In this document: positions 32,751-42,052 of the stretch, one piece after another
Layout of the letters: each line of letters opens with the position of its first letter
Position numbering within the stretch: position 1 is the stretch's first letter
Source of the DNA: Saprospiraceae bacterium
GTDB lineage: Bacteria > Bacteroidota > Bacteroidia > Chitinophagales > Saprospiraceae
Assembly (NCBI GenBank): GCA_020631235.1
Contig: JAHDHQ010000002.1
Span: forward strand, 82,336 to 146,335
DNA length: 64,000 bases
Reading direction: 5' to 3'
Translations under genes and position numbers: made by a program
Notes under the pieces: model-generated
The model's input: only the letters and a program-made list of their open reading frames with translations
Databases searched by the model: none
Told to the model about the DNA's origin: nothing

Positions 32751-35633
32751 TTATTCATTTAATATGGGAACAACAATAGATGCGTTTGTACCAGAATTAT
32801 CTGACTGCTTATGAGATAAGTCTTCATAAGTAAATGACGATTTAGGTTTATCTCTTTTCAAAATATTTATGCGCTCTTCAATATTTTTTGTTGCAATTCC
32901 GAGTGAATGAGATTTTTTTGATAATCGCTTTGAGGCAAGCACGCCTATTCCATTATCCTTAACCAAGCATTTAATATAATCTCCTTGCTTTGTAAACTCC
33001 ACATTAATAACATTCCTATTTCTCTTTGAAAAATCGAATGCGTGCAGCACAGCATTTTCAACCAATGGTTGGAAAAGCATAGAAGGTATCTGTGTGCTTT
33101 CAGCATTGATTAAAGGGTCGACTTTTACAGTAAAATCGAATTTATTACTAAATCTCAGCTGTTCTAACTCCAAATAAAGCTTTAAATGCTCAATCTCTTG
33201 CTTTAATGAAACAGAACTATTTCTTGAATTGGAAACAATGAGTCGTATTAAATTGGCAAATTTACTCAGTTGATTATTAGCTTCTCTCTTATCTCCGGAC
33301 AAAATAAATTGTTGGATTGAACTGAGGCAGTTGTTAATAAAATGAGGATTCATCTGAGTTAATAGAGCTCTTTGCTGGAGTTCTACCACCTTTAAATCGA
33401 GTTTGCTTTTTTCTTTTTCTTGTGCAATTCTAGAACGCACATAAGTGAATGTACCCAAAAATAAGAACACAAGAGACAAAGCCCGAAAAAGCCAACTTTT
33501 ATACCATGGAGGTTTGATTTTTATATCAATATTAATTCCATCCGGTAGTTTCTTCGTTTGTTCGTTTATACTTAAAAAAGGAACCAATTGGAACTGATAG
33601 TTACCAGGAGCTAAACCCACAAAATCCAAGGTTCTTTTTTTGCTTATTTGCCAGCCTTTATTGCTGCCAATTAAACGATACTTAAAAGACATATTTTGAG
33701 CATTATTAAAGCTTATCGAAGAATAATTAAAAGAGATGTCGTTTTCTTTATAAGACAAATTGCTTAATTGTTCGACACTTGAAGCATTACCATTAATTTT
33801 GACCCTATTTAATAAGATTTTTGGGTTGTTTTGAGGCTTTGCATTGTACTTATTCCTATCTATTACAGTTAAGCCGTGTGTGCTCAAGGCATAAATTTTT
33901 TGTGTTGTTATGTGGGATTGTATTATGTTATTAGAGCTCAGACCATCATCTTTAGTAAAATTTTGTATTGACTCAATCTTTTGTTTTGAAAATTTCAGAT
34001 TAGAAATACCACGATTTGTCGAAGCCCAAATCTCATCATCTTCATCTAGGAAAACATGCTTAATAATATTTCCCAAAATTCCATCTTCAGTGGTTATCCG
34101 ATTAATCTTATTCTTGTAAATGCTAAACATTCCATCCCCATTCGTACCGACTATTATCAAACCCGATGAAAGTTGCTCGATGCTATTAATATTTGACTCT
34201 TTCAGCACCGGGTAATCAATGGTATCTAACTGACGATCGGTTGTTGATCTTAATAAACCTTTATTCGTTCCAATCCAGACTGAATGATCGATGGCTGATA
34301 AAATGGCTGTTGATCGTTGATCATAGATATAGTCATAATTCTGAAGAGAAAAGGCATCATACCTCATTGCATTATTAGCCTTGGCTAAGACCATTTGATT
34401 TCCATCAAAATCTAAATCTTTAAACGTTCCGTTAATGGCCTCATCTATCCTACTCAAATCATTAGAAAAACTAAACAAGCCCTGATTCTTCATGACCAGA
34501 ATATTCCCATTGGGTCCGTGATGGATTTTACGGATTTTTGTTCGAGAAGGTCCAACGATTTTTTTTGTATCGTATGTTGGCCACTTTAAAGCTTGTATTG
34601 TATTTTCTTCTATTAGGTGTAAAGCTCCACTTTCTGTACCCAATAATATCTTTTCATCAAAAACGAGCATTGAACTCAAAAGATCATTATCCAAATTTTC
34701 CCCGATGATAAACTGGTTTTCTATGTGGTTGTTGATTTTAAACAGTCCTCTTCCAAAGGTGGAAATCCATAAATTATTCTCTTGGTCTAGATAGGCTGAA
34801 GAGCCAAATATTTCTTTATCTTCTTTAACAACTTTAAGCTTATTACCAAACTGTACACTTTTTCTTAAAGGGGTCTCATTTCCATAAATCCAATATATAG
34901 AATCTTGCTTCTGAATGTTAACTGGACCTTTTATATCATCAATATTTTCAAGCTTAAAGAAATGTTTGTATATTTTATGAGAAGGATAACGAGACAAAAG
35001 CAAAGAACTGTATTCTTCTTGACGGATGTCCGCAAGATTTAAAGGTCGTGTTTCATTGCTTAAAAGCGACTTAATTTCCGTTTCGTCTCTCAAAATGGAA
35101 AAAACTTCACCTGATTTAGCTTTAATTAAAAAATTCTTGACTGCTTTCTCATCTTGTGCGAGTTCTGATATGGTATTATCTGCACTTAATTGTAATATAT
35201 TGCCTTCATCTCCTAGAAAATAGAGATTCCCGTATTTGTCTTCCCGAATATCTGAGACCCGACTACTCAGTTTTAGTTTTTTTAGTAAGCTGACATTGGA
35301 TTCATTATAGATATTGCCTTCATAGTAGTAAGACATTTTCCCGTTAAAAGAATAAAACCATACGCGATCTTGAGAATCTACATAAAAATTAAAAATCTCA
35401 TTATCGGCTAATCCATCACTTTTAGTGTAGGTAATGAACTCATACCCGTCAAATATTGAAACACCATAATCAGTAGCAATCCAAATAAATCCTTGGTTGT
35501 CAGCTTTAACACTATAAATAGTATTACTTGGCAAGCCATCTTCAACTGTGTAATTAGTGTAAGAAATACTTTGCGCTTTTACGATTAATGTCGCAAAAAG
35601 CAGTAAAAGCCCAAGTATTATTTGTTTTCGCAT
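32751..35633 (-). CDS. propeller-sensor LytS-type histidine kinase
   Basis: This 960-residue membrane sensor has a signal peptide (1-20). Periplasmic two-component-regulator propeller repeats follow (~25-590; GLPSNTIYSVKADNQGFIWIATDYG, SGLIIVGTNGDGMFS, DEIWASTNRGISNL), then a Y_Y_Y domain (~620-705; FKYRLIGSNKGW, GLAPGNYQFQLVP). One membrane segment lies at ~714-731. The cytoplasmic His_kinase domain has the acceptor His764 in MNPHFINNCLSS and a HATPase with LVENAVLHAF and VKDNGIGV. The architecture is that of classical LytS-family propeller sensors, not the hybrid type, since no receiver is fused. The LytTR regulator follows 2 bases later. The ligand is unknown. Confidence 0.94.
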   Translation of the reverse strand: MRKQIILGLLLLFATLIVKAQSISYTNYTVEDGLPSNTIYSVKADNQGFIWIATDYGVSIFDGYEFITYTKSDGLADNEIFNFYVDSQDRVWFYSFNGKMSYYYEGNIYNESNVSLLKKLKLSSRVSDIREDKYGNLYFLGDEGNILQLSADNTISELAQDEKAVKNFLIKAKSGEVFSILRDETEIKSLLSNETRPLNLADIRQEEYSSLLLSRYPSHKIYKHFFKLENIDDIKGPVNIQKQDSIYWIYGNETPLRKSVQFGNKLKVVKEDKEIFGSSAYLDQENNLWISTFGRGLFKINNHIENQFIIGENLDNDLLSSMLVFDEKILLGTESGALHLIEENTIQALKWPTYDTKKIVGPSRTKIRKIHHGPNGNILVMKNQGLFSFSNDLSRIDEAINGTFKDLDFDGNQMVLAKANNAMRYDAFSLQNYDYIYDQRSTAILSAIDHSVWIGTNKGLLRSTTDRQLDTIDYPVLKESNINSIEQLSSGLIIVGTNGDGMFSIYKNKINRITTEDGILGNIIKHVFLDEDDEIWASTNRGISNLKFSKQKIESIQNFTKDDGLSSNNIIQSHITTQKIYALSTHGLTVIDRNKYNAKPQNNPKILLNRVKINGNASSVEQLSNLSYKENDISFNYSSISFNNAQNMSFKYRLIGSNKGWQISKKRTLDFVGLAPGNYQFQLVPFLSINEQTKKLPDGINIDIKIKPPWYKSWLFRALSLVFLFLGTFTYVRSRIAQEKEKSKLDLKVVELQQRALLTQMNPHFINNCLSSIQQFILSGDKREANNQLSKFANLIRLIVSNSRNSSVSLKQEIEHLKLYLELEQLRFSNKFDFTVKVDPLINAESTQIPSMLFQPLVENAVLHAFDFSKRNRNVINVEFTKQGDYIKCLVKDNGIGVLASKRLSKKSHSLGIATKNIEERINILKRDKPKSSFTYEDLSHKQSDNSGTNASIVVPILNE

Positions 35634-35745
35634 AAATTCTTGCTAAAGTCATATAAGGTAGCAAAATCTATGCAAAACAATCTGCTAAGCGCCATTGGTT
35701 TTAGTCTAACTTAACCAACGTAATAAAAAACTGTACTAATGGTCT

Positions 35746-36891
35746 TTATTCCACCCAATCGGCAATAAACAAATTAGTCTCTCTCGTACCTCCGTTGTTT
35801 CTATTGGAGGCAAAAACCAGTTGTTTACCATCATAAGAAAACATAGGAAAAGAGTCGAAGGTATCATCAAAAGTAATTTGCTCTAATCCGCTACCATCGA
35901 CATTGATCATAAATAAATTAAAAGGGAACCCTCTTTTGCTTGCATGATTCGAAGAGAAAATCACTTTTTCTCCACTTGGATGAAAATAAGGCGCCCAATT
36001 CGCATTGCCTAAATCCGTAATCTTGGTTAATTCTGTGCCATCAACATTACAAACATACAGCTCCATTTTTGTTGGCTGTACTAAACCCTTAGCTAGTAAA
36101 TCTTTGTATTCTTTTTGTTCTTCGGCTGTTTTAGGACGAGATGAACGGAATATTAATTTTTTACTATCTGGTGAGAAAAAAGCTCCACCATCATAGCCTA
36201 AGCCAGAGGTAACCTGTTTAATATTTTTACCATCTATATCCATGGTATACAATTCCAAATCTCCTGAACGAATAGATGTAAAAACAATCATTTTTCCATC
36301 CGGAGAAACTGTAGCTTCGGCATCATATCCAGGTGCATCCGTTAATTGCTGAATAATATTACCCTCCAAATCGGAAACGAATATGTCAAAATCATCATAA
36401 ATCGGCCAAACATATTTTTCGCCTCTAGGCGGCTCATGGGGACATGCTTTATCTCCCTTATGTGTAGAAGCATAAAGCAATGATTTATTACCTGGCATAA
36501 AAAAACTGCATGTTGTCCTACCATTCCCAGTACTTACAAGAGGTGCTTTCATGCCTTCTTCTAAAGGCTTATCTAAGTCATAAACATAGATTTGATCACA
36601 AGACACACCCCAAGCTTCATTATTTGACTGAAACACTAATTGCTTATCGTCAGTACTAAAATAAGCCTCTGCATTATCTCCCCCAAAGGTTAATTGGCGT
36701 ACATTTTTAAGATGTTTTTCTTCAGCATACTTCAGCCCTACCAATTCTTTGTTAGGCTTTTTTTCTGCATGTGCATGGTGATGGTTTGATGGTTTTTCTG
36801 TTTTACTTGATGCACTTTCTTTAGGATTGCAAGAAGCAAGAAATAAAAAAGATGACAATACGATGACTAAGTTAAGGCTGCGAATAAGCAT
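35746..36891 (-). CDS. PD40/TolB-like beta-propeller lipoprotein
   Basis: This is a 381-residue protein when started at ATG 36891, which gives a lipoprotein signal (MLIRSLNLVIVLSSFLFLASC); an upstream in-frame ATG at 36963 would run into the divergent gene and lacks support. A His-rich linker (NHHHAHAEKK) follows the lipobox. Five or six PD40-type blades are visible, with motifs like PGYDAEATVSPDGKMIVFTSIRSGDLELYTMDIDG and ANWAPYFHPSGEKVIFSSNHAS. Such proteins are periplasmic or outer-membrane scaffolds related to the TolB propeller; some are peptidase domains, but no catalytic part is present here. It is divergent from an M28 peptidase, with overlapping -7 elements between them. Confidence 0.85.
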   Translation of the reverse strand: MLIRSLNLVIVLSSFLFLASCNPKESASSKTEKPSNHHHAHAEKKPNKELVGLKYAEEKHLKNVRQLTFGGDNAEAYFSTDDKQLVFQSNNEAWGVSCDQIYVYDLDKPLEEGMKAPLVSTGNGRTTCSFFMPGNKSLLYASTHKGDKACPHEPPRGEKYVWPIYDDFDIFVSDLEGNIIQQLTDAPGYDAEATVSPDGKMIVFTSIRSGDLELYTMDIDGKNIKQVTSGLGYDGGAFFSPDSKKLIFRSSRPKTAEEQKEYKDLLAKGLVQPTKMELYVCNVDGTELTKITDLGNANWAPYFHPSGEKVIFSSNHASKRGFPFNLFMINVDGSGLEQITFDDTFDSFPMFSYDGKQLVFASNRNNGGTRETNLFIADWVE

Positions 36892-36910
36892 AAATAATAT
36901 TTTTGAATAG

Positions 36911-36926
36911 TAGATTTGCAAATATA
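36911..36926. promoter_or_regulatory. overlapping head-to-head -7 elements of a divergent promoter
   Basis: The plus strand reads TAGATTTG (36911-36918) and the minus strand TATATTTG (36919-36926). Both match TAnnTTTG and together make the palindrome ATTTGCAAAT. Each lies 20-35 bases from the start it would serve (ATG 36891 leftward, ATG 36949 rightward). The -33 regions are weak, and occupancy by one polymerase would block the other. Confidence 0.5.
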
Positions 36927-36948
36927 AACACAAGATTAATCGAACCTT

Positions 36949-38193
36949 ATGCAAAATTGTCATCTTATTGTCATACTTTTTTTAGGCTTTCTTTCTTGTA
37001 CTCCGAAAGTCAGTCAAACACTCATCGAAAACGACGAATACATCCATATGGCTCAAGTCAAAGCAGATGTTAAGTTTTTGTCTTCGGACGCTTTGGAAGG
37101 CAGAGAAGTCGGTACTCAAGGAGAAATCATTGCCTCTGAGTATTTGGCTACACGTTTTGAATGCATAGGATTAGAAACCATAGGTGAAGACTATTTTCAA
37201 CATTTTTCTGTCCAAAAAAGAAGCAACCCTCATGCAGACCCTTCTCCGGATGACCCAACAGTTCATGGAAGAAATGTCATAGGCTTAATCGATAATGGCC
37301 ACGAAAACACCATCGTTCTGGGTGCTCACTATGATCATCTAGGCTGGGGACCAGAAGGATCGCTACATACTGGGGATCCTGAAATCCATAATGGAGCAGA
37401 TGACAATGCAAGTGGTGTGGCGATGATTTTAGAATTAGCCAGAAAATTATCTTCAGAAAAACTTAATTACAACTATGTAATTTTTGCATTCTCAGGTGAA
37501 GAGAAAGGCCTCTGGGGCTCTAATTATTTTACAAAACATCCGTTGTTTGAGTTATCAAAAGTGAACTATATGATGAACTTTGATATGGTAGGAAGACTCA
37601 ACGACAAAAAAATGGCCATTTATGGCACAGGTACCTCTCCCGTTTGGGAGCCTATTCTGAATGAAAAAAACACATACGGTTTTGAATCTAAAATGGAAGC
37701 CTCTGGAGTAGGTCCTTCGGATCATACCTCTTTTTACTTAGAAGATATTCCAGTTCTGCAATTTTTTACGGGTCAACACGAAGATTATCATCGTCCATCA
37801 GATGACTATGAAAAGATCAATTTTGAAGGAATCGAAACTATAAGTAAATATGTTTATTCCATTATTCTCGACATTGACAAAAAAGAAAAAATCGCATTTA
37901 CTAAAACGAAAGATGACAGTGCTGAAAAAATGGATTTCAAAGTAACACTGGGAGTCATACCAGATTACTTGTTTACAGACAAAGGGATGCGTATCGACGG
38001 AGTAAGAGAAGGAAAAACAGCCGATGTTGCGGGCATACTTAAAGGAGATATAGTGGTTAAAATGGGAGACCTGGATATCGTAGATATGATGTCCTACATG
38101 AAGGCTCTTGGGTCTTTCGAACCTGGACAAGAAGCCAAAGTAGTTGTAAAGCGTGGTGAAGAGTTAGTGGAAAAGAACGTTATTTTTCAATAA
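36949..38193 (+). CDS. M28-family peptidase with C-terminal PDZ domain
   Basis: This 414-residue protein has a lipoprotein signal ending at Cys17 (LGFLSC). The M28 core has DVKFLSSDALEGREVGTQGE, LGAHYDHLGW, NGADDNASGVA, FAFSGEEKGLWGS, MMNFDMVGR and EDYHRPSDDYEKI, which together supply the five zinc ligands and the catalytic Glu. A PDZ domain (~320-414) follows with PDYLFTDKGMRIDGVREGKTADVAGILKGDIVVKMGD. It is expected to be an outer-membrane or periplasmic aminopeptidase whose PDZ binds substrate ends. ATG 36949 is used. It converges with the inactive hydrolase-fold gene, with one base between the stops. Confidence 0.92.
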   Translation: MQNCHLIVILFLGFLSCTPKVSQTLIENDEYIHMAQVKADVKFLSSDALEGREVGTQGEIIASEYLATRFECIGLETIGEDYFQHFSVQKRSNPHADPSPDDPTVHGRNVIGLIDNGHENTIVLGAHYDHLGWGPEGSLHTGDPEIHNGADDNASGVAMILELARKLSSEKLNYNYVIFAFSGEEKGLWGSNYFTKHPLFELSKVNYMMNFDMVGRLNDKKMAIYGTGTSPVWEPILNEKNTYGFESKMEASGVGPSDHTSFYLEDIPVLQFFTGQHEDYHRPSDDYEKINFEGIETISKYVYSIILDIDKKEKIAFTKTKDDSAEKMDFKVTLGVIPDYLFTDKGMRIDGVREGKTADVAGILKGDIVVKMGDLDIVDMMSYMKALGSFEPGQEAKVVVKRGEELVEKNVIFQ

Positions 38194-38194
38194 A

Positions 38195-39439
38195 CTAATT
38201 GACTTTCACAATTTTCTTTCCATCGATAAAACCATCAAGCATCTCTACGCCTATAACCATATCGTTTTCGTTGGTAAAAAAGCGCAGCGATGCGTCTATT
38301 TCTTCCATAAAAAACTGATGAGTTGACTGAGGAATAAGTTCTGTAGTTTGTCCACCTAAAATGACATACAAGTTGTCGTTCTTAGCCTTTACATCAAAAC
38401 TTAATTTATCATTCACTGAGTAAGTACCTTCAAAATTAACAAGCGTACTAGGGTCAATATCGACTCTTTTACGCAAAAGAGGCAATCTAAATGATTCCCC
38501 TTTACTTGCAGCTTTATAAGCATCAATCATATCTTTTGCCACTGGGTGTCGCATGTTGCTAAGCACTATGATGGTCTGCTCTGTAAGTTTATCTTTATAC
38601 ACACCAAAACTAAACCCATCGTTTTCGAGATAACCATAACGGTCCAATTGTTTGAGTGGTTCTGTCATTCTGAGCAGATCCATGGCTGTAGACTTTACTC
38701 CTTTACCGCTAAAGGCGTTTTCTAAATTATAATTAGGTGATGGTATGGGTTCCATCCCTCGGTCTCTATAATTTTCAAATCCTGAATATCCAGTGGCTAA
38801 GTTCTTTGGTTTCGTTGCGTAATAAGTGTTTTCAAGCTTTTGATTTTGGAGCTGAAATTCTAATGCTTCATCAAAGCTAGCAGCGGTCACTTTTTCTATG
38901 ATTAACCCAAGCAAGTTATATCCAATGTCACTGATATTTCGCTTGTTATCCTTTGTCAATTGAGCAGCATTAGCCATGGCTATATGAGTATTTGGTAGCT
39001 TGCCGTTTTGTGCTGCTAATTGTTTCATACTTGCTAAACCAGATACATGATTTAGCACCTGATCTATCGTATAATCTGCCTTTATTTCAGGTAAATATTT
39101 ATTGACTTTATCTTCGAGTGCTATCATATTTTGATAGACTAAGCCTAAGATGATATGAGCTGTAAATATTTCTGATGCAGCCCCCATTTTAAAAGAAGTA
39201 CTATCTGTAAACCATTCGTTTTTCTGAAAATTAGCTTTTCCGTAATGTTCTTTAAATATAACATTTTGGCCATTCGCAATGATGACTGTTCCACTAAATC
39301 GATTAAGTGCTTCATACCTTTTACCGATGGATTCCCAATCCAGAAGTCTTTGTTCGGCTTTAGATAAACTTTTAGGCGCTTTATCAGAAGAGCAAGCTAT
39401 CACAACGAAACAAAAGAGTAATGTCATCATTTTTTTCAT
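38195..39439 (-). CDS. serine-hydrolase (beta-lactamase) fold lipoprotein lacking the catalytic motif
   Basis: This 414-residue protein has a lipobox at Cys16 (VVIAC) and the fold of class C beta-lactamase or transpeptidase-like serine hydrolases: FSGTVIIANGQNVIFKEHYGKAN, then TSFKMGAASEIFTAHIIL, LNHVSGLASM, GYNLLGLIIEKVT and FSFGVY. In active members the second stretch contains S-x-x-K (as in GSVSKxFTA). Here the same positions are Ala87-Ala88-Ser89-Glu90, so both the nucleophile and the Lys are missing. The Y-x-N motif before GYxLLG reads Ile169-Ser170-Asp171, and its Tyr and Asn are also gone. It is probably a binding or regulatory protein rather than an enzyme. It sits 9 bases after priA and may be co-transcribed. 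Confidence 0.82.
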   Translation of the reverse strand: MKKMMTLLFCFVVIACSSDKAPKSLSKAEQRLLDWESIGKRYEALNRFSGTVIIANGQNVIFKEHYGKANFQKNEWFTDSTSFKMGAASEIFTAHIILGLVYQNMIALEDKVNKYLPEIKADYTIDQVLNHVSGLASMKQLAAQNGKLPNTHIAMANAAQLTKDNKRNISDIGYNLLGLIIEKVTAASFDEALEFQLQNQKLENTYYATKPKNLATGYSGFENYRDRGMEPIPSPNYNLENAFSGKGVKSTAMDLLRMTEPLKQLDRYGYLENDGFSFGVYKDKLTEQTIIVLSNMRHPVAKDMIDAYKAASKGESFRLPLLRKRVDIDPSTLVNFEGTYSVNDKLSFDVKAKNDNLYVILGGQTTELIPQSTHQFFMEEIDASLRFFTNENDMVIGVEMLDGFIDGKKIVKVN

Positions 39440-39448
39440 GCTGCAAAA

Positions 39449-41902
39449 TTAAGGGTCTACGTCTATTATTATCTGAACAGTGGACATATTTTTCAATGCC
39501 TTGATGTATTGTTTTGTTTGCTTAAGTACATATTTAATATGCTGGATTTTACTCCAGTCTTTCTCCATTTTTACCATTATTTGTTGGATGTATTTACCTC
39601 TAATCCTAGAAATGCCCGGTACTGCCGGCCCTATGATTCGATTGCCCAATTGCGCACGTAATTTTTTCGCAAATTCATTAGCGACTGCTTCCGTGCGTTT
39701 AAAATCCTTATGTTTTATGGTCACCTTACACAATCTCACCTTGGGTGGATACAAAAACATCTCCCGCTCTTTCAGTTCTCGTTCATAATATTGTCCATAC
39801 TTCATTCCCAATGTTTCTTGGATGACATCATGCTCTGGGTTAAACGTTTGTATGAGGACTTTCCCTTTTTTTGCTCTTCTGCCAGCTCTACCTGCAACTT
39901 GAGTAAATAGCTGAAAGGCTCTTTCATTTGCTCTAAAATCAGGAAAGAAGAGTATTTTATCAGCAAGTAGAATACCTACCAAGGCTACATTATCAAAATC
40001 TAAGCCTTTAGTGATCATCTGGGTACCTACTAAAATATCTGTTGCCCCTTGTTCAAAATCGTAAATGATATCTTCGTACTGAGCTTTAGTTTTTGCGGTG
40101 TCATAATCCATTCTTTTGATGACCGCATTAGGTAAAATCGACTTTAATTCGTCAGCAATTTTTTCAGTACCAAACCCTAGCTCTACCAAGTGTGTATTGC
40201 CACATTGTGGACATTGCTTGGGTATCTTTGTGTGATATCCACAATAATGACAATTGATTTGTTGAAAGTATTTATGGGTAGTTAAGCTGACATCACAGTT
40301 GGGGCACTCCGCATTCCAGTTGCATAAAGTACATTGTATGGTTGGAGAATATCCTCGTCTATTTTGGAAAAGCAAGACTTGTTCTTTTTTGTTCAATGCT
40401 GATCTAATGGCAGCCAATAATTCGTCCGAAAACATCGCCTTCATCAAACCTTGTTTATACTTTTTGCGTAAGTCGATGATTTCAATATGAGGCAAGCTCG
40501 CTTCGCCAAATCTTTCATGAAGCATGACCAAACCGTATTTGTCTTCGATTGCGTTTTGGTAAGATTCAAGACTAGGTGTAGCACTCCCTAGGATTACTTT
40601 AGCATTAAAGAGTTTACTGAGATACAGTGCTGTGTCCCTACCCTGATATCTTGGGGATGGCTCTGATTGTTTATACGATGCATCATGTTCCTCGTCGATA
40701 ATGATTAATCCAAGTTGCTTAAAAGGTAAAAATATACTTGATCTTGCTCCGACAAAAATGGACTGCCCTTCCATAGCTGACTGATATAGTTCTACTCTTT
40801 TAGCTTGGTTTAGTCGGCTGTGGTAAACACCAATATCGGAACCAAAGATTGCTTGCAATCGCTGTACTAATTGGGTAGTTAATGCTATTTCAGGAATTAA
40901 AAATAATACTTGCTCTCCTCGGTCCAAGGTCTCCTGCATTAATTCCATATACAGGCGTGTTTTCCCACTTCCAGTAACACCAAATAGCAATGTGGTTCTG
41001 TGATTTTCGAAGGATGTTTTTATAGCAGCCAGCGCTTCTTGTTGAGCCTCGGATAAAGGTTTTAGAGTTTGCGCATTTCCTGTATAGTTTTCTATTCTCG
41101 ATACTTGTCTTTGTTCTTTAACTAATATTCCTTTTTTGATTAAAGCATTAATAACACTTGAATCTGTAATCGCTTTTTTTTGTATGCTTTGTTTTGATAT
41201 CCATTCATAATGTGGGCTCAAACTGGCATAGGCTAACAAAGCCTTGGTTTGCTTTTCGGACCGCTTGGTCAATTCAAATGCCTGGTTTAAATCTGGATCT
41301 TCTGTTTTGTGAAAATCGCTGAGACAAATAAAGTCTGCTTTTTTTGCTTTGTATTTTTGCTTAAGTTCTTCTCGAATAAAAATGAGTTCTTTATCTAAGA
41401 GCGATTTTATAATAGGATATACTGTCTTTTTGTTCAATATTGTGCGAATGTCATCTATGCCTAACTCTTGATTATTATAGATGGCATCGGCTACCATGCC
41501 TTCATCATCTCTTAAATCGACCAATCGTTCTTCAAGCAAATGACTGGCCACCACTTTCGTTTCGCTATTTAATTTCAGGCCGGAAGGTAAAGCTACATTC
41601 ATGACCTCTCCTAGAGTACAGCAATAATATTTAGCAATCCACTTCCAAAAGGTGTATTGATATTCCAAAATGATGGGTCGATTATCAATAACAGAAATAA
41701 TGGGTTTTGGCTTTATATCTTCACTAATCGCATCATGAAAATTGACCGCTAAGCCTGCATATAACTTTCTATTTAAAGCAACTTCTACCCTTATTCCAAA
41801 ATTGACTTTTCCTAACAAATGATCTGGAATGGCATAGGTATAACTTTGTGCCAAGGCTAATGGCAGTAAAACTTCTACATATCTTGGAGTTGGTGCATTC
41901 AT
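39449..41902 (-). CDS. priA: primosomal protein N' (replication restart helicase PriA)
   Basis: This 817-residue SF2 helicase reloads the replisome at collapsed forks. The N-terminal 3'-end-binding domain is MNAPTPRYVEVLLPLALAQSYTYAIPD. Helicase motifs are FGVTGSGKTRLY (Walker A), LIIIDEEHDASYKQ (DEEH), LILGSATPS-like VILGSATPSLES, and QVAGRAGRRAKKG. The zinc-binding insert is complete with eight Cys in CTLC, CPNC, CHYC and CPQC. The first gene of a probable two-gene unit with the inactive hydrolase-fold gene. It is divergent from the 42053 lipoprotein gene. Confidence 0.96.
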   Translation of the reverse strand: MNAPTPRYVEVLLPLALAQSYTYAIPDHLLGKVNFGIRVEVALNRKLYAGLAVNFHDAISEDIKPKPIISVIDNRPIILEYQYTFWKWIAKYYCCTLGEVMNVALPSGLKLNSETKVVASHLLEERLVDLRDDEGMVADAIYNNQELGIDDIRTILNKKTVYPIIKSLLDKELIFIREELKQKYKAKKADFICLSDFHKTEDPDLNQAFELTKRSEKQTKALLAYASLSPHYEWISKQSIQKKAITDSSVINALIKKGILVKEQRQVSRIENYTGNAQTLKPLSEAQQEALAAIKTSFENHRTTLLFGVTGSGKTRLYMELMQETLDRGEQVLFLIPEIALTTQLVQRLQAIFGSDIGVYHSRLNQAKRVELYQSAMEGQSIFVGARSSIFLPFKQLGLIIIDEEHDASYKQSEPSPRYQGRDTALYLSKLFNAKVILGSATPSLESYQNAIEDKYGLVMLHERFGEASLPHIEIIDLRKKYKQGLMKAMFSDELLAAIRSALNKKEQVLLFQNRRGYSPTIQCTLCNWNAECPNCDVSLTTHKYFQQINCHYCGYHTKIPKQCPQCGNTHLVELGFGTEKIADELKSILPNAVIKRMDYDTAKTKAQYEDIIYDFEQGATDILVGTQMITKGLDFDNVALVGILLADKILFFPDFRANERAFQLFTQVAGRAGRRAKKGKVLIQTFNPEHDVIQETLGMKYGQYYERELKEREMFLYPPKVRLCKVTIKHKDFKRTEAVANEFAKKLRAQLGNRIIGPAVPGISRIRGKYIQQIMVKMEKDWSKIQHIKYVLKQTKQYIKALKNMSTVQIIIDVDP

Positions 41903-41912
41903 GGATAATCCT

Positions 41913-41920
41913 CAAAGCTA
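41913..41920 (-). promoter_or_regulatory. candidate -7 element of priA
   Basis: The minus strand reads TAGCTTTG, a match to TAnnTTTG, 10 bases before the priA ATG, which would leave almost no leader. No -33 TTG is found at the normal spacing. The position is close, so this is only a candidate. Confidence 0.35.
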
Positions 41921-42052
41921 TTAATTCTATATTGATCTAAACCTACAATCCTAATACAAAAGCACAAGTTTTTGTTGTACTAAACACTAAGCATGCAGAT
42001 TTTACGCTGACTTTAAAAATGCCTAGACTTTTTTGATTATTTTGGATGATGT

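Noticed and set aside
35695-35718. TTGGTT/AACCAA inverted repeat after the PD40 gene as a terminator
   Set aside because: Only six base pairs with a 12-base loop and no T-run; too weak to call.
36889-36963. Longer start for the PD40 lipoprotein (ATG 36963)
   Set aside because: It would overlap the divergent peptidase start and its promoter; ATG 36891 gives a proper lipoprotein signal.
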